From assembly GCA_019155205.2 (NCBI GenBank), contig JAHNZQ020003150.1:813156-840763 (forward strand): a DNA stretch of 27,608 bases. Direction: 5' to 3'. The notes under the pieces are model-generated. The model had not been told where the DNA came from, did not search any database, and was given only the letters and a program-made list of their open reading frames with translations. The position numbers and the translations under genes are program-made. Source of the stretch: Gracilaria vermiculophylla (lineage: Eukaryota > Rhodophyta > Florideophyceae > Gracilariales > Gracilariaceae). Shown one piece after another: positions 1 to 9,954 of the stretch. How positions within the stretch are numbered: position 1 is the first letter of the stretch; every line of letters starts with the position of its first letter.

Positions 1-1930
1 GTCCATGCCACAACTCATATAAGGTCACAGTACTGGGCAATGCCTTACACGTCACTTGGTTGCGCACGTACACCGCAACATTCAGTGCTTCTGCCCAGAA
101 GCTTTTGGGCAGTTTCTTGTAACAGAGCATTGACCAGACCAAATCCATGATTGTGCGGTTGAACCTTTGGGCGAGCCCATTCCGTTGCAGATTGTAAGGC
201 ACAGTTTGCTGAGGTTCAATACCGTGTGACTCAAGTTCTTCGACAAATTTGTTTGAGATGTACTCACCACCATTGTCCGTTCGTAGTGCGCGAAGTACGC
301 ACTCATTGGCAGTAATGGTTTTAACTTGAGTACCTATTTGATTTTGAACAAACTTGAGCCATTTCACGAACATCTGGAACGCCTCACTCTTGGTCTTGAG
401 CATAAACAGGAAGCGCAACCGGCTGTAATCGTCGATGAATGTGACAAAGTAGCGCGAGCCTCCCAAGGAACCCACCTCCACTGGACCATAAATGTCCGAG
501 TGAACAAGGTCCAACAGCTTGGTTGCGCGCTCTCCCCCTTGCTTGCGAGTCGCCGCGCGGGTAGACTTGCCTACATCACAAGTGTCACATACATCCAGAT
601 TCTGTGCCACATCCACATTAAGCCCTGACACAACGCCATCGCGAGCAATTTGCATGATGCCACCAATATTCACGTGCGCCATACGAGCATGCCAGATCGA
701 CAGGTCGGATACAAGTGCGCTGTCCGGATCAGAAAGTTGTGAAACTGCAGTACAGAGGTGGTGAAGGCCTTTGACACGGCATCCTTGTGCAAGCAGAGCA
801 GAGCCCTTGTACACACACACCTTGTGCTTGTCGAACACAACAGTAGCATCCAAGTCACAAATTGCAGATACCTTTAGCAGGCGGTAACGCACACTTGGCA
901 CGTGTACTACTTTGCTCAACTTGGACTTGCGCCTTGAACCGTCAACACTCACATCCAGCTCAACACAGCCTTCGCCACGCGACTCTAATTTGGAAGAATT
1001 GCCGATACTCACACCAGAAGCTGCCTTGCTCTCGAATGATTGGAACATGGAGTCGTCATAGGTCATGTGTGCGGTAGCACCGGAGTTAACAATCCAGTCA
1101 CTGTTAGTGGCCTTGGCGGCTCCACGAGCAATGAGGCAAACGTAGTCAGAATCACTGCCACCCGTACCTTGCTCTTCGCATTGAGCATTGTGTACGCTTG
1201 CATGAACAACAGCATCCTGATCTTTGTTAGCCTCATCACGTTGCTTTTTGAAACAGTTTCTCTGGATATGACCCTTGATGCCACAGTAGTGACACACAAC
1301 GCCCTTCTTTCGTGACTGTCGGTCGACCAACGCTGCTTCACTTCCGGACTCCTCCTTGGCACGATCGTTCATTCGCTGCTCTTCTTGCAGCAGACGACTC
1401 TTCACAAACTCTAAAGTGAGTTGGCGATCGCCAATTATGGTATCAATGGCCACAATGAGGTGCTCAAATCTATCCGAAAATCCACACACGATGGCCATAG
1501 CGATGTCCTCCTCCTCAACAGCAACGCCCATACACTTGAGGCCCGATGCCAGATGACGTACATAGTTGATGAACTGTAACATTTTCTCATCATCACGCAT
1601 CTTGGCAGAGCAGAAGGACCGTCGGGGGTTGATTTTGTTGAGCAAAGTTTTGCGTTGGAACACATCACAGATGGCTTCCCACATGTTCGCGGCGGTTTCG
1701 GTGTCCCTTACATGGTCCAAATGCTCATTACTGAGAGTCAGGCAGATGATTGCTCTGGCTTTGGCATCTTTCTTCTTCCAAGTAGACAGCTCATTTTCGT
1801 CGGTGGGTCGTACAGAGTCGCGTTGATCATCGAGGTCTATGAGCGCAAGTAGTAGCTCAATCTTTTGCTTCCATACATGGAAGTTGTCCTCACCCAACTT
1901 TTCAATTTTGACCCCACTGAACGAGTCCAT
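1..1930 (-). CDS. copia gag-pol polyprotein (gag, zinc knuckle, protease, integrase), 3' end outside window
   Basis: One uninterrupted frame of 643 codons from an ATG at 1930 to the left edge. The order is a UBN2/copia-type gag (residues 1-200, starting MDSFSGVKIEKLGEDNF), a CCHC zinc knuckle (about 213-226, CHYCGIKGHIQRNC), a retropepsin-like site (about 280-290), an HHCC zinc domain (HARMAH ... CDTC) and an integrase core. Integrase D479 (HSDIYGP) and D552 (RTDNGGEY) are present, but the third catalytic position, 35 residues later, is Gln588 instead of Glu (LAQRFNRT). The protease site reads VNSGAT, with Asn282 where the catalytic Asp belongs. No stop or frameshift was found when I read the strand line by line. 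The product was probably a virus-like-particle polyprotein. The two substitutions suggest a dead or altered copy that has kept its frame. Confidence 0.88.
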   Translation of the reverse strand, partial: MDSFSGVKIEKLGEDNFHVWKQKIELLLALIDLDDQRDSVRPTDENELSTWKKKDAKARAIICLTLSNEHLDHVRDTETAANMWEAICDVFQRKTLLNKINPRRSFCSAKMRDDEKMLQFINYVRHLASGLKCMGVAVEEEDIAMAIVCGFSDRFEHLIVAIDTIIGDRQLTLEFVKSRLLQEEQRMNDRAKEESGSEAALVDRQSRKKGVVCHYCGIKGHIQRNCFKKQRDEANKDQDAVVHASVHNAQCEEQGTGGSDSDYVCLIARGAAKATNSDWIVNSGATAHMTYDDSMFQSFESKAASGVSIGNSSKLESRGEGCVELDVSVDGSRRKSKLSKVVHVPSVRYRLLKVSAICDLDATVVFDKHKVCVYKGSALLAQGCRVKGLHHLCTAVSQLSDPDSALVSDLSIWHARMAHVNIGGIMQIARDGVVSGLNVDVAQNLDVCDTCDVGKSTRAATRKQGGERATKLLDLVHSDIYGPVEVGSLGGSRYFVTFIDDYSRLRFLFMLKTKSEAFQMFVKWLKFVQNQIGTQVKTITANECVLRALRTDNGGEYISNKFVEELESHGIEPQQTVPYNLQRNGLAQRFNRTIMDLVWSMLCYKKLPKSFWAEALNVAVYVRNQVTCKALPSTVTLYELWHG

Positions 1931-2300
1931 GTTCTGCAGAGTGTACCGATATGCCGAAAAAGATGGCTTCAAATCTACAAAAAACAAACAACAAACAAGA
2001 AAATGCAAACAACAAACAACAAAAATAACAAATGAGATAAATAGCCGGATGGCACAGGCAGGATCACCAGCAGCAATCCGCGCACCGTAGGGCTCGGACC
2101 TCTGACCCCCGGAGCTCTTTCGGGTAGAAAGCACTTTCTTCTGGCGGCCTCCTCCTACGCTCAAAAAGAAGGTGCGTCGCTCTTTACGAGACTTCCAGAT
2201 GATGGTTAACGGCCAAAGATATGCCTTCACCAAGTTAGCACTCTCTGGTCCCTTGCACGAACTTGCGCAACGTCAAACTGAAGTTACTTTGACCCCAAGA
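1931..2300 (-). other. copia leader with pyrimidine-rich, T/G-rich tract
   Basis: Untranslated stretch upstream of the copia gag start. On the minus strand it contains a T-rich tract (1980-2035, repeated TTGTTTG-type units) ending in TTTTTTGTAG just before 1974, which resembles a 3' splice site. No ORF with a recognisable product was found. It stops at the TA target of the Tc1 element. Confidence 0.45.
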
Positions 2301-2302
2301 TA

Positions 2303-2430
2303 CAGACTGTTTCAAAAACATACGACATGCTGTGAAATCTCAAAAAAACGAACAAATGTATACTGTACGCCTACAAAAATAGGTTTCAGAAAAAAGTAAA
2401 GACAAAAAAACGTTTCAAAAACATATGATC
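2303..2430 (+). repeat. Tc1 left inverted repeat with outer and inner direct repeats
   Basis: The outer end is CAGACTGTTTCAAAAACATA at 2303-2322. The inner repeat CGTTTCAAAAACATATGATC is at 2411-2430. The arrangement matches IR/DR-type Tc1 elements, in which the transposase binds both the outer and inner sites. Confidence 0.85.
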
Positions 2431-2459
2431 ATCAATAACAAATCTTTTCTGCGCGACGT

Positions 2460-3455
2460 TCAATAGTTTATTTTGCATCCTTTTTGCTGTATAACGCTAA
2501 TGCAGCGTTTCGGCATCGAATTGATGTACTTTTCCACAATTGGAACTGTTATAAATTTCCAGCATTTTTTAATACAGTTTTTGAGTTCAAAAACTGTCTG
2601 AAATTGCCTTCCATGCGCATAAACCATCCTCGCCAGCAGTCCCCAAACATTTTCAATTGGGTTCAAATCTGGTGAGCGCGCCGGCCACTCTAAAACAGAT
2701 ACTTCAGACTCCTGTAGCCAATTTTTGATTAAAGATGCAGTGTGTACAGGCGCATTGTCCTGTTAAAAAATGAAATTTTCTTCATGGAAACATAAACCGA
2801 AAGGTAGCAAATAGTTGTATAGAACTTCTTGATATTTTTCTGCATTCATGTTTGTTTCAATAAATGCAATTTCCGTTAGACCTCTTTTAGAAATGCCCGC
2901 CCAGACCATTACAGAGCCTCCACCAGAGTGCCTGGTATGAAATTCATGACGTTCCTTACGAAGATCGTGCCAATAAAATTTGTGGCAATCTGGTCCGTCC
3001 AAGTTGAACTTTTTTTCATCAGTAAAAATAACATTTTCCCATTCTTTTTTCCAGTAGGCTCCTCCAGCACACCAGTCAATTCGCTTTTGCATGTGATAGT
3101 CTTGGAGAAAGAAAGTTTTCTTCATTTTTTTATATTTAAATAAATTTGTGCTGTTCATCTGCCTCCATATAGTGGATTTAGAAACGTTGAGATTGAGATT
3201 AATTCCAATTTTTTTGCACAATACTTTTCCTTTACACAACTCCCTTTTAATTCCTCTTTTTTCTGCTGGGCTGAGCTTCTTCGGGCGTCCCGGAGATCGT
3301 TTTAAGCCATATAAAGTCGGGTTTTTTAGAAAAGTAGCAATTGTGACCCTAAAACGCTTTAATTTTTTAGCGATAGCACTGTTAGATTGCTTCTCGGCGT
3401 TCAATTTGACGATCAGAAGCTGTTCTTGCTTGGTAAGTGGCGGGCCTCAAGCCAT
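2460..3455 (-). pseudogene. Tc1-type transposase, full length with two nonsense mutations
   Basis: A cut-and-paste transposase of 331 codons, the normal length for Tc1, in a single frame from the ATG at 3455 to the stop at 2460. It has an N-terminal helix-turn-helix region (SNSAIAKKLKRF ... FLKNP), a GRPKKLS linker resembling an AT-hook, and a DDE core. The three catalytic residues are visible: Asp in FTDEKKF, Asp in QDNAPVH and Glu in PIENVWG. The last two are separated by 34 residues (DD34E). Two in-frame stops break it: TGA at 3449-3447 (codon 3) and TAA at 2765-2763, directly before QDNAPVH. Each is explained by one C-to-T change on the coding strand, so the copy is inactive but little decayed. 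An internal Met could start a protein after the first stop, but it would lack the second Asp and the Glu. Confidence 0.92.
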
Positions 3456-3480
3456 TTTTACTAGAAAGAAGAAGGTGTAC

Positions 3481-3581
3481 ATATCTTTTTGAAACGATTC
3501 TACATAGACTATGTGCAAAATCTAGCCTACAGTACAGTTTTGGCGCACTTTTGAGGGGTAATATGTTTTTGAAACGCACTG
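3481..3581 (-). repeat. Tc1 right inverted repeat with outer and inner direct repeats
   Basis: Read on the minus strand, the outer end is CAGTGCGTTTCAAAAACATA (3581 down to 3562). The inner repeat is CGTTTCAAAAAGATAT (3496 down to 3481). The two outer ends differ at a few positions just inside CAG. Confidence 0.85.
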
Positions 3582-3583
3582 TA

Positions 3584-3659
3584 CGCTGCAGACGAGCACT
3601 AATAAAGGTAACTCGCGGCTTCACCGGAGGTAAGCCTGTGCCACGTCGCCTCCCCGAAA
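3584..3659. other. short target remnant between the Tc1 and gypsy insertions
   Basis: Seventy-six bases between the Tc1 right end and the gypsy 5' LTR. The last five bases (CGAAA, 3655-3659) recur right after the gypsy 3' LTR (14147-14151), which marks them as the target-site duplication. This piece is inferred to belong to the disrupted copia leader. Confidence 0.6.
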
Positions 3660-3660
3660 G

Positions 3661-4213
3661 TGTAGTACAGTGGCTTTCACAGGAATAAGGTGGTTTGGCC
3701 TTAAGGTATAGTATTCTTAAGGAGGGCTCGTTTTTTATTAGCTGGGCCACGTGGTGCATAGTCCTGCCCGCGTGCGCTACAGTATCCTTGAGGCACGGTA
3801 GAATTATTATCTATTATAGATGATTTATGCAGGTAATTAGTATAGTAGCGAGACCTGCTGAGGCGGGCTCCGGGCTTGATACTTAATTTACCGGTTGAGC
3901 TCCACCTCTGGGGAAGTAAAGACAAGCACCCTTGAGTCTTCTTCTACTTTTCCGGTTGTAGTCTCTTGTCGATCTACGCAGGTTTCTAAGCCGCTGATCC
4001 CCAGGTCGCATCATAGCAGCGCCTGTAAAAGCATTGTCCGCCCAGTGAACCTTCCCCTCCGCTTGGTGTTTGCGGATCCCCTTTCAGAATTCCCCCGGCT
4101 CGTGACAGCGGATACCGGAGACCACCTATAGGAATATGAGCCTTTAGAGTCACCAAAAACTCTTAACGGACGTTGTGCTTTACTACCTCGAGAGGAGGGC
4201 TGACAGTACCACA
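3661..4213 (+). repeat. 5' LTR of gypsy element
   Basis: 553 bp, starting TGTAGTACAGTGG and ending GACAGTACCACA. It aligns without gaps to 13594-14146, and a more distant copy lies at 19270-19850. The shared block around CACCCTTGAGTCTTCTTCTAC (both element-1 copies) is the best conserved. Confidence 0.93.
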
Positions 4214-4215
4214 AC

Positions 4216-4229
4216 TGGTCTCCCGACTT
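4216..4229 (+). other. candidate primer-binding site of gypsy element
   Basis: Two bases after the LTR, TGGTCTCCCGACTT begins with the TGG expected opposite a tRNA 3' CCA end. I cannot assign the tRNA. It is not the initiator-Met half-tRNA site used by the copia elements and TRIM here. Confidence 0.5.
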
Positions 4230-4275
4230 AGAAGGTCACATTTCCAAAAGTATTCGCATAAATCGCAACAGAACC

Positions 4276-6283
4276 ATGTTTATAGTTTGCAACGACCGAC
4301 CCCCAACTGTGGAATTCTTCCTTAAGGTGATTCGGAAGTGGAAGCAAATCACCCCCGACCTACCTCTCTATGAACCCTTCATGGAAACTCCCCTACAGGA
4401 TCCTGAAGCAACTGACTCCGTTGGTAGGCGGAGCACGCGTAGCGCTCTCCAGGAGATGGCCGCCACAGTGGAGGAACCTGAAAGTCTCCTTCGAAATCCT
4501 GGCTCCTCTGTGGAGCGTTTAAGGAATCTCCTTAGGAGAATCCATGATCGGAGGCAGGCGAACCCCTCCGCGACACCTCTCGCAAACGCCGACGTGAAGG
4601 TTGAAGAACCGCACACAGCATTGCAGCCGCCACCTCAGGAGCTGCAGAGACGAGAACACCCGGAGGCTAACTCCCTCCTGGAGTCCCTGGCCCCGTGCAT
4701 TACGGATTGGCTCTCGCAAGAGCTGGTCAAAAGAATACCTGCAGGTGTTGAAGCCCATTTTGGAGCGCGCCGCCCTACCCTTGTGGAGGAAATCGCAACG
4801 GAGAGCGCTCACCGTGCTGTGGATGCTTTGCTGGATTCTGATCCCTTCATTGAGGATCTCAGATGTTATCCGTGCGGAGGTTCGCTCCCAAACCGCGCAG
4901 CTGCTCCTTGCAGCAGCGTTTCAAAGTTATTCATCCGTACAGGAGAGGTTCCCTCCATCAACATCTATGGTGACCCCGTGCAGAGAAAGAAAGGATACTG
5001 CCACCCCCTACGCCAGGGGAGGAAAGCATACTGCCGTAGGGAAACGGGACCACCTCAGGAATCTTGCTATGCACCGTCTGGACCTGATGCTCTACGGAGG
5101 AGGACAGGATACCGGTCGCAAAGAAGTTTACCTAAAGAGAGAAGGACAGGATACTCCTCGGGTGGATCGCGATAACGGGGATATCGTCAGCAACTCAGAC
5201 CACCTTAAGGAAAGAAGAAGAAAGAAACGGAGGGAGAAAAAAAGAAAGCGGGACACCGATTCGGAGAGAAGCTCGGACTCTGAAACCGTAAACAGCTCCA
5301 GCTCGGAGGACAGTATACCTCCCAAGGAGAAGAGCAGAAGGGTCAGGAGGGTCGTCCCGCTTAATGACCTCTTCCCCAAAGTGGTGGACTATGACACCTA
5401 CAGGTTGAATGATCGCTCCACACTTTACGACGCGTCGGTCGCTAAGCGACTCACGAAGATGCAGCGCCGTATGGATATTCAAATGAAGAAGCACTTTTTT
5501 CCAGGCGAAGACCCCATCTCGGTGTTGAATTTTCTTACGCGCTCCCGTTCGGCGTGTAACACCAATGGTGTCCTTGAAGGCGCCGCCGTATGTTACCTTT
5601 AATTCTACCTTACAGGCCAAGCGCACTCGCTGGTGCAGCCACGCCTCATGGGGGAGAGCACCACTGGGGATGATCCTGGAACGGAGATCTTGACAAGTTA
5701 CCCGGAGATAGTCAATTTTCTCCTTAAAAGGTACGCCACGGACGAATTGATAGCCAACGCTGATGCTGAGGTCACCTCCAATAGGCAGAACACCGGAATA
5801 ATCGAGACGGAGTTCTCACAGAAGCTGTGGACGAAGGCTCTGCGGTGTAGAAATGTAAACTCCGAACGGCGGTTGAAGTCGTTTTTTGTCGAAAAACGCC
5901 TTCCCTCGATACGCGCGAGAGTGCGTAATCACCTGACAACGCACCCAAAGACCACCTATACGGAGTTAGCATGTTTCGCGGAGTCCAACAGGGATACCCA
6001 CCATGCTGCTCGCCGCAGTCGTGCTCCACTTTCAGACAAACTGGCCGCCTCAAGGACCCGTCGGGCATCCGCCCTGACGTTTAACTCCAGCACCTTGGAG
6101 GAATTCGACGAGCTCACGCTGGTAGGAGAGCAAGAGGCCCTTGCCCTTACATACAACTCCTCTCAGAGAGCACCGTCTAGGACGAGGACACCCTCGTCTT
6201 CTACTTCGTACGCCTCTACAGGATCTTACAAGAGTGTCCGATTGGAGAACCCTCGAGGCTACCCACCACTTTGCAGGATTTGA
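4276..6283 (+). pseudogene. gypsy gag, broken by one frameshift and one stop
   Basis: Structural gag protein that would form the element's particle. It starts at the ATG at 4276, shortly after the PBS. The first part (to about 4865) is charged and partly helical and lies one frame away from the rest, so a frameshift near 4865 is inferred. Next comes a very basic stretch (ERRRKKRREKKRKR, about 5209-5250) followed by a Ser/Asp/Glu-rich segment, possibly a nuclear-localisation or nucleic-acid-binding region. The retrotransposon gag domain follows (about 5360-5985, with SYPEIVNFLLKRYATDELI), interrupted by TAA at 5600-5602 in an otherwise continuous frame. The frame closes with TGA at 6281-6283 near where a zinc knuckle would be expected. 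No intact CCHC was found there. Confidence 0.8.
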
Positions 6284-6406
6284 TTGTCACGAGAGCTCGC
6301 GACTCTCACTCCGGCAATAAGGGCCGCCATCCGGCAGGAACGGGAGACAAACTTCCAGGACCTGAAAGACACAGCAACAGAGAGCAGAAGTTATCGAACT
6401 GCGTAA

Positions 6407-8227
6407 CGCGACATCCGCTACCCTCAAGAAAACTACTGTTACCGTGCTGCACCGGGAGCTCAGCCTGTCCCACTGTCACTGGCACCCGCAACGAAGGTGC
6501 CAGTGTTCCAGCCGGTTGCACCTCAAGGGAACACGTCGCATCGCGATGCACAACTGCAGAAGCCGTCCTCGCCTAGAACCCAGCCCCTCTCAAACCAGGA
6601 GAACCCTCAGAGCCACGCTCCGCGTGCCTCTTTAACATCGAGCCTCACCTCCACGGAGGTCGCCTTTAGGAAAGCGGGAGAGGCCGTCTGCTCCGTCGAC
6701 GAAGAATCGGCGGGCACTACAATCCCGTTGGACCTCTTCGACACCTTTGAGGATTCTGTGTGCACGCTCCACCGTGAGAATTACAGGGTATTCGCCTCTA
6801 TAGGATATTCTCCGCTCGCCTCCACCACAGTGCGCGCTATCCTCGATACCGGAGCTGGCCCCCATCTGGTGCACGCCAACGTGCTCCCGCAGTCTGCTCT
6901 CGGCTCCTTAAGGACTGGCAAACTCCCGACGGTACGCGATGCGTCGCGACGAGCATTGACCATTCTTGGCGAAATCCCCTTGTACCTCCGGTTGGGCTCC
7001 TTACAGGTGAAAGTGCGGATCCTCGTGGCGACCAACTTGGCCGCGCAATGCATATTGGGCACTTCCTTTGTGGATCGATATGTACGTGCAATCTACCCTC
7101 GCCCGCGGAAGGTGACGTTTCACGACGCCGCTCCCGTAGGTATCGTGTCCGCATCTCCAGGATCGGACGGCAACGAGCGTCACGTGGGTAATCTTTCAAA
7201 AGAGACGCAGTCGAATAAGCTCCGAGTGGTGGAGAGCATCAAAATACCCGCGAGGAGTCAGGCAGAAGTCTGGTCGCGGACCTCTGCATCTGGCCTTTCA
7301 TTCCTACAGGAGAGTCTACACCTGACGACAAAGCAGCATTGCATGATGGCAAAAAGTGTTATGGAAGTAATACCGAATCTTCCGTTCAGGGTCATGCTCG
7401 CTAACCTCAAGGAGTCGCCGTTACGGCTCCAGAAAGGAATTGTCGTCGGACTGGCCCAACCCACCCCTGCAGGACTGGCTCACCTTCCTCGATCGAAAGA
7501 CCTTGCGGACCGCAATGCTATCGCCACCATGGAGGCTGAAGCGACTTCAACGGCTCCAGAGGAAGAGAGTCCTGCCACCTGGCAGGAGAAGCTCCAAATT
7601 GGCTATGAATTCGAAGGGTATCGCCATAGGATAGTGGAGATGCTAACCACCATTGAGGACATGTGGTCTGGTCGCCTTGGTCAGTTCAGCCTGGCCAAGC
7701 ACAGGATCCAGCTCACACCGGACGCTAAGCCGGTACATCAACTCCCGTGGAGGGCCGGACCCCACGCGCACGACTTTGAACGCGATGAGGCCCACCGGAT
7801 GCTGGAGAAGGGCGTGATAGAGCCTTCCAATTCCGAATGGGCCTCCCCGGTGGTGGTTTTCAAAAAGAAAGATGGCTCCCTTAGGTTTTGTATGGACTAC
7901 GGGCGCCTCACCGAGGTGACAGTACGGGACTCGTACCCGATACCCCGTATGGATGAATGTATCGCCTCCTTAGGCCATGCGTCCGTTTTCTCCACGCTGG
8001 ATGCCAACAGCGGCTACTGGCAGATTGAGTTGGACGACTCCGATAAGGATAAGACAACGTTCACCTCGCACTGTGGGATATTCAGATTCCTAAGCATACC
8101 ATTTGGATTGAAGAATGCACCCGCTACGTTCCAACGAGCGGTGGACATTATCCTGCCAAAGGTGAAGTGGCAGTACGCCTTGGTGTATATTGATGACGTC
8201 ATCATATACTCCCGCAGCGTGGATTAG
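6407..8227 (+). pseudogene. gypsy pol segment 1: protease and reverse transcriptase fingers/palm
   Basis: Same frame as the 3' part of gag, separated from it by TGA (6281-6283) and TAA (6404-6406). The aspartic protease site is AILDTGAGPHLV (Asp codon at 6845). The reverse transcriptase follows with SEWASPVVVFKKKDGSLRFC, SGYWQIELDD and PFGLKNAPATFQRA, and the catalytic YIDD at 8186-8197. The segment ends at TAG 8225-8227 (VD*HF, where a Glu or other sense codon is usual) and continues in frame after it. This is the best preserved part of the element, since every RT motif is present. Confidence 0.9.
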
Positions 8228-9000
8228 CACTTCATTCATGTGAAACATGTGCTCCAACTCCTAAAGGATGCTGGACTCACCTTGAAGCTGGAGAAATGTT
8301 TCTTTTTCGAGTCGTCAGTGGACTACCTGGGGCACATTGAGCTTTCCGGCCGCCTACAGGTTTCCAGGAAAACGTAGGACGCAATCAAGGAAGCTTGCCC
8401 TCCCACAAACCAGAGGGAGCTCCGCTTCTTCCTTGGGTTGTGCATTGTCTTCCGGAGATTTGTACCGAATTTTCCCCGTATAGTGGCGCCGTCAAATCGC
8501 CTCTTGGAGAAGGACAAGCCGGCGCAATTGGCTATCCTGACGGATGAGGAGTTTGAAGCTTTTGCCACCTTGAAGTGGAGACTGATAGAACCACCAATCT
8601 TGGAACTTCCGAAGCGACACGGCCGAATGGTGCTGGACACTGACGCCTGTGAATACCAGGTTGGATGTGCCCTCCTCCAGAAGCAACCGAAAGGTGGACT
8701 TCAACCCATCGGGCATTGGAGTCGCAGCCTCACCCTTACGGAACGGAATTATTCCACTTCGGAGCCAAGCGTCTCGCCATCGTGTGGGCGGTTTTGCTTT
8801 TACACCCATACCTGGAAGGCGCGCGCTTCACCTTGAGGACGGACCACGCACCACTAAAGTGGATACTGTCCTTGACGGATGCCTCCGGTCGCCTTGAGAG
8901 GTGGAGGTTACGCCTCCTGGAGTTCACGCTTGACATCGTCCACCGCCCTGGCATTAAACACCAGGAAACGGACGCGCTCTCACGGATCTCTAGCATGGGG
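8228..9000 (+). pseudogene. gypsy pol segment 2: RT thumb and RNase H
   Basis: It continues the RT (LKLEKCFFFESSVDYLGH) in the same frame through TAG at 8375-8377, then RELRFFLGLCIVFRRF and RNase H (LDTDACEYQVGCALLQ). At about 8764-8767 the frame shifts by one base and the RNase H resumes (KRLAIVWAVLLLHPYLEG, TDHAPLKW, IVHRPGIKHQETDALSR). These are the family's usual RNase H and tether motifs, so one polyprotein with one indel and one nonsense mutation is the simplest reading. Confidence 0.87.
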
Positions 9001-9951
9001 AAAGATAAAACACCTTTGAAGGACACCACCCCGTGTCTGGTCATCCAGGACGCCGACGGGAAAAAAAGATCCGATGGAGAATGTTTGGAATGCTGTGAAC
9101 CTGGAGGAAAGTACAGTGGACTCTCTGAGGTGATGGCTCCTGATGAGGAGGAAAACGAAGTCCTCCCCATTACTGTAGTGGATTTCCTAAAGGAGCAGAC
9201 TACGGATGCGTACTGCAAGGAGTGCCTCGCCACTGTAGGGAGTTTGACATCGTCATTCGACCTCGACCGAGACGGCGTGCTTGTACGCCGCGCTCCCCTG
9301 GATGGAGCCCTCCAAAAGGTGGTCCCGACGAAGCTACAGGCGAGAGTGCTGTATCTCTTGCACTATCCTCGCCTCGCCGGGCATCCCGGTGGATCTCGGA
9401 TGTATTTCATCATGCGGAGGGAGTTCTATTGGCCAAACATGGCTAACGACGCCTTCCAAACGGTGGCGGATCGCTATTCCTGCGCCGCCACTAGGGAGAG
9501 TGTACGGAAACAACTGACGCCGCTCACGCTGCTCCAACCTTCAGAACCGTTTGCGTTTGTGGCCATGGACATCTTGGGCCCTCTACCCAAGAGAGAGCGA
9601 GGGCACCGATTTATCCTCGTGATCACGGATCGCTTTTCCAAGATCACGCGTGCCATCCCCCGCCGGAGCACTACTGCCGCAGTGATTGGCGACCCCTTTC
9701 TGGAGCATTGGGTTTATCCCTACGGGATACCATTGTACCTCCTTACGGACAATGGACCCAAGTTTGCGGCGAAACTCTTTAGCGCCGTTTCCGGAATGTT
9801 GGGGATGAAACAGTTGTTTACAACTGCCTATCACCCCCAGACAAACGGACAGGCGGAAAGGTTCAAGAAGAACATCGCCTCGAGGCTATAGCACTACGTC
9901 GCGGACCACCAGAAGGATTGGGACGCATATGTGGGACCCCTCACGTATGCA
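9001..9951 (+). pseudogene. gypsy pol segment 3: integrase zinc domain and catalytic core
   Basis: Integrase with an N-terminal zinc domain, HYPRLAGH ... DRYSCA, in which the first Cys of the CxxC pair is Arg, so the zinc site is damaged. The catalytic core keeps Asp in VAMDILGP, Asp in LTDNGPKF and Glu in GQAERFKK. A TAG at 9889-9891 lies just after the core, and the frame then continues (HYVADHQKDWDAYVGPLTYA) to TAA at 9952-9954. Confidence 0.88.
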
Positions 9952-9954
9952 TAA

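Larger units (their letters stand above)
1..2300 (-). mobile_element. Ty1/copia retrotransposon, 5' part, running off the left edge
   Basis: Minus-strand copia-type element. The visible part is its leader (1931-2300) and the gag, protease and integrase portions of gag-pol (1930 down to 1). RT and RNase H would lie left of the window. Integrase precedes the missing RT, which is the copia order. The rightward continuation is cut at 2301 by a Tc1 insertion. The PBS and 5' LTR are inferred to lie at 14900 and beyond, after a second interruption by the gypsy element. No LTR is visible next to the leader itself. Confidence 0.85.
2303..3581 (-). mobile_element. Tc1/mariner DNA transposon, Tc1-type DD34E, 1279 bp
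   Basis: Both ends start with CAG next to a TA dinucleotide (2301-2302 and 3582-3583), the expected TA target duplication. The terminal repeats share GTTTCAAAAACATA, and a second inner copy of the motif lies about 80-100 bp inside each end. The single gene is a Tc1 transposase on the minus strand. The element sits inside sequence attributed to the copia leader. Confidence 0.92.

Noticed and set aside
82..1668. Short minus-strand frames within the left copia element
   Set aside because: They lie in a different frame from the continuous 643-codon gag-pol reading and carry none of its motifs.
3895..4131. ORFs inside the LTRs (3895-4131, 13816-14064, 19533-19823)
   Set aside because: LTR sequence shared by three copies. 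The openness is partial and shows no protein-level constraint.
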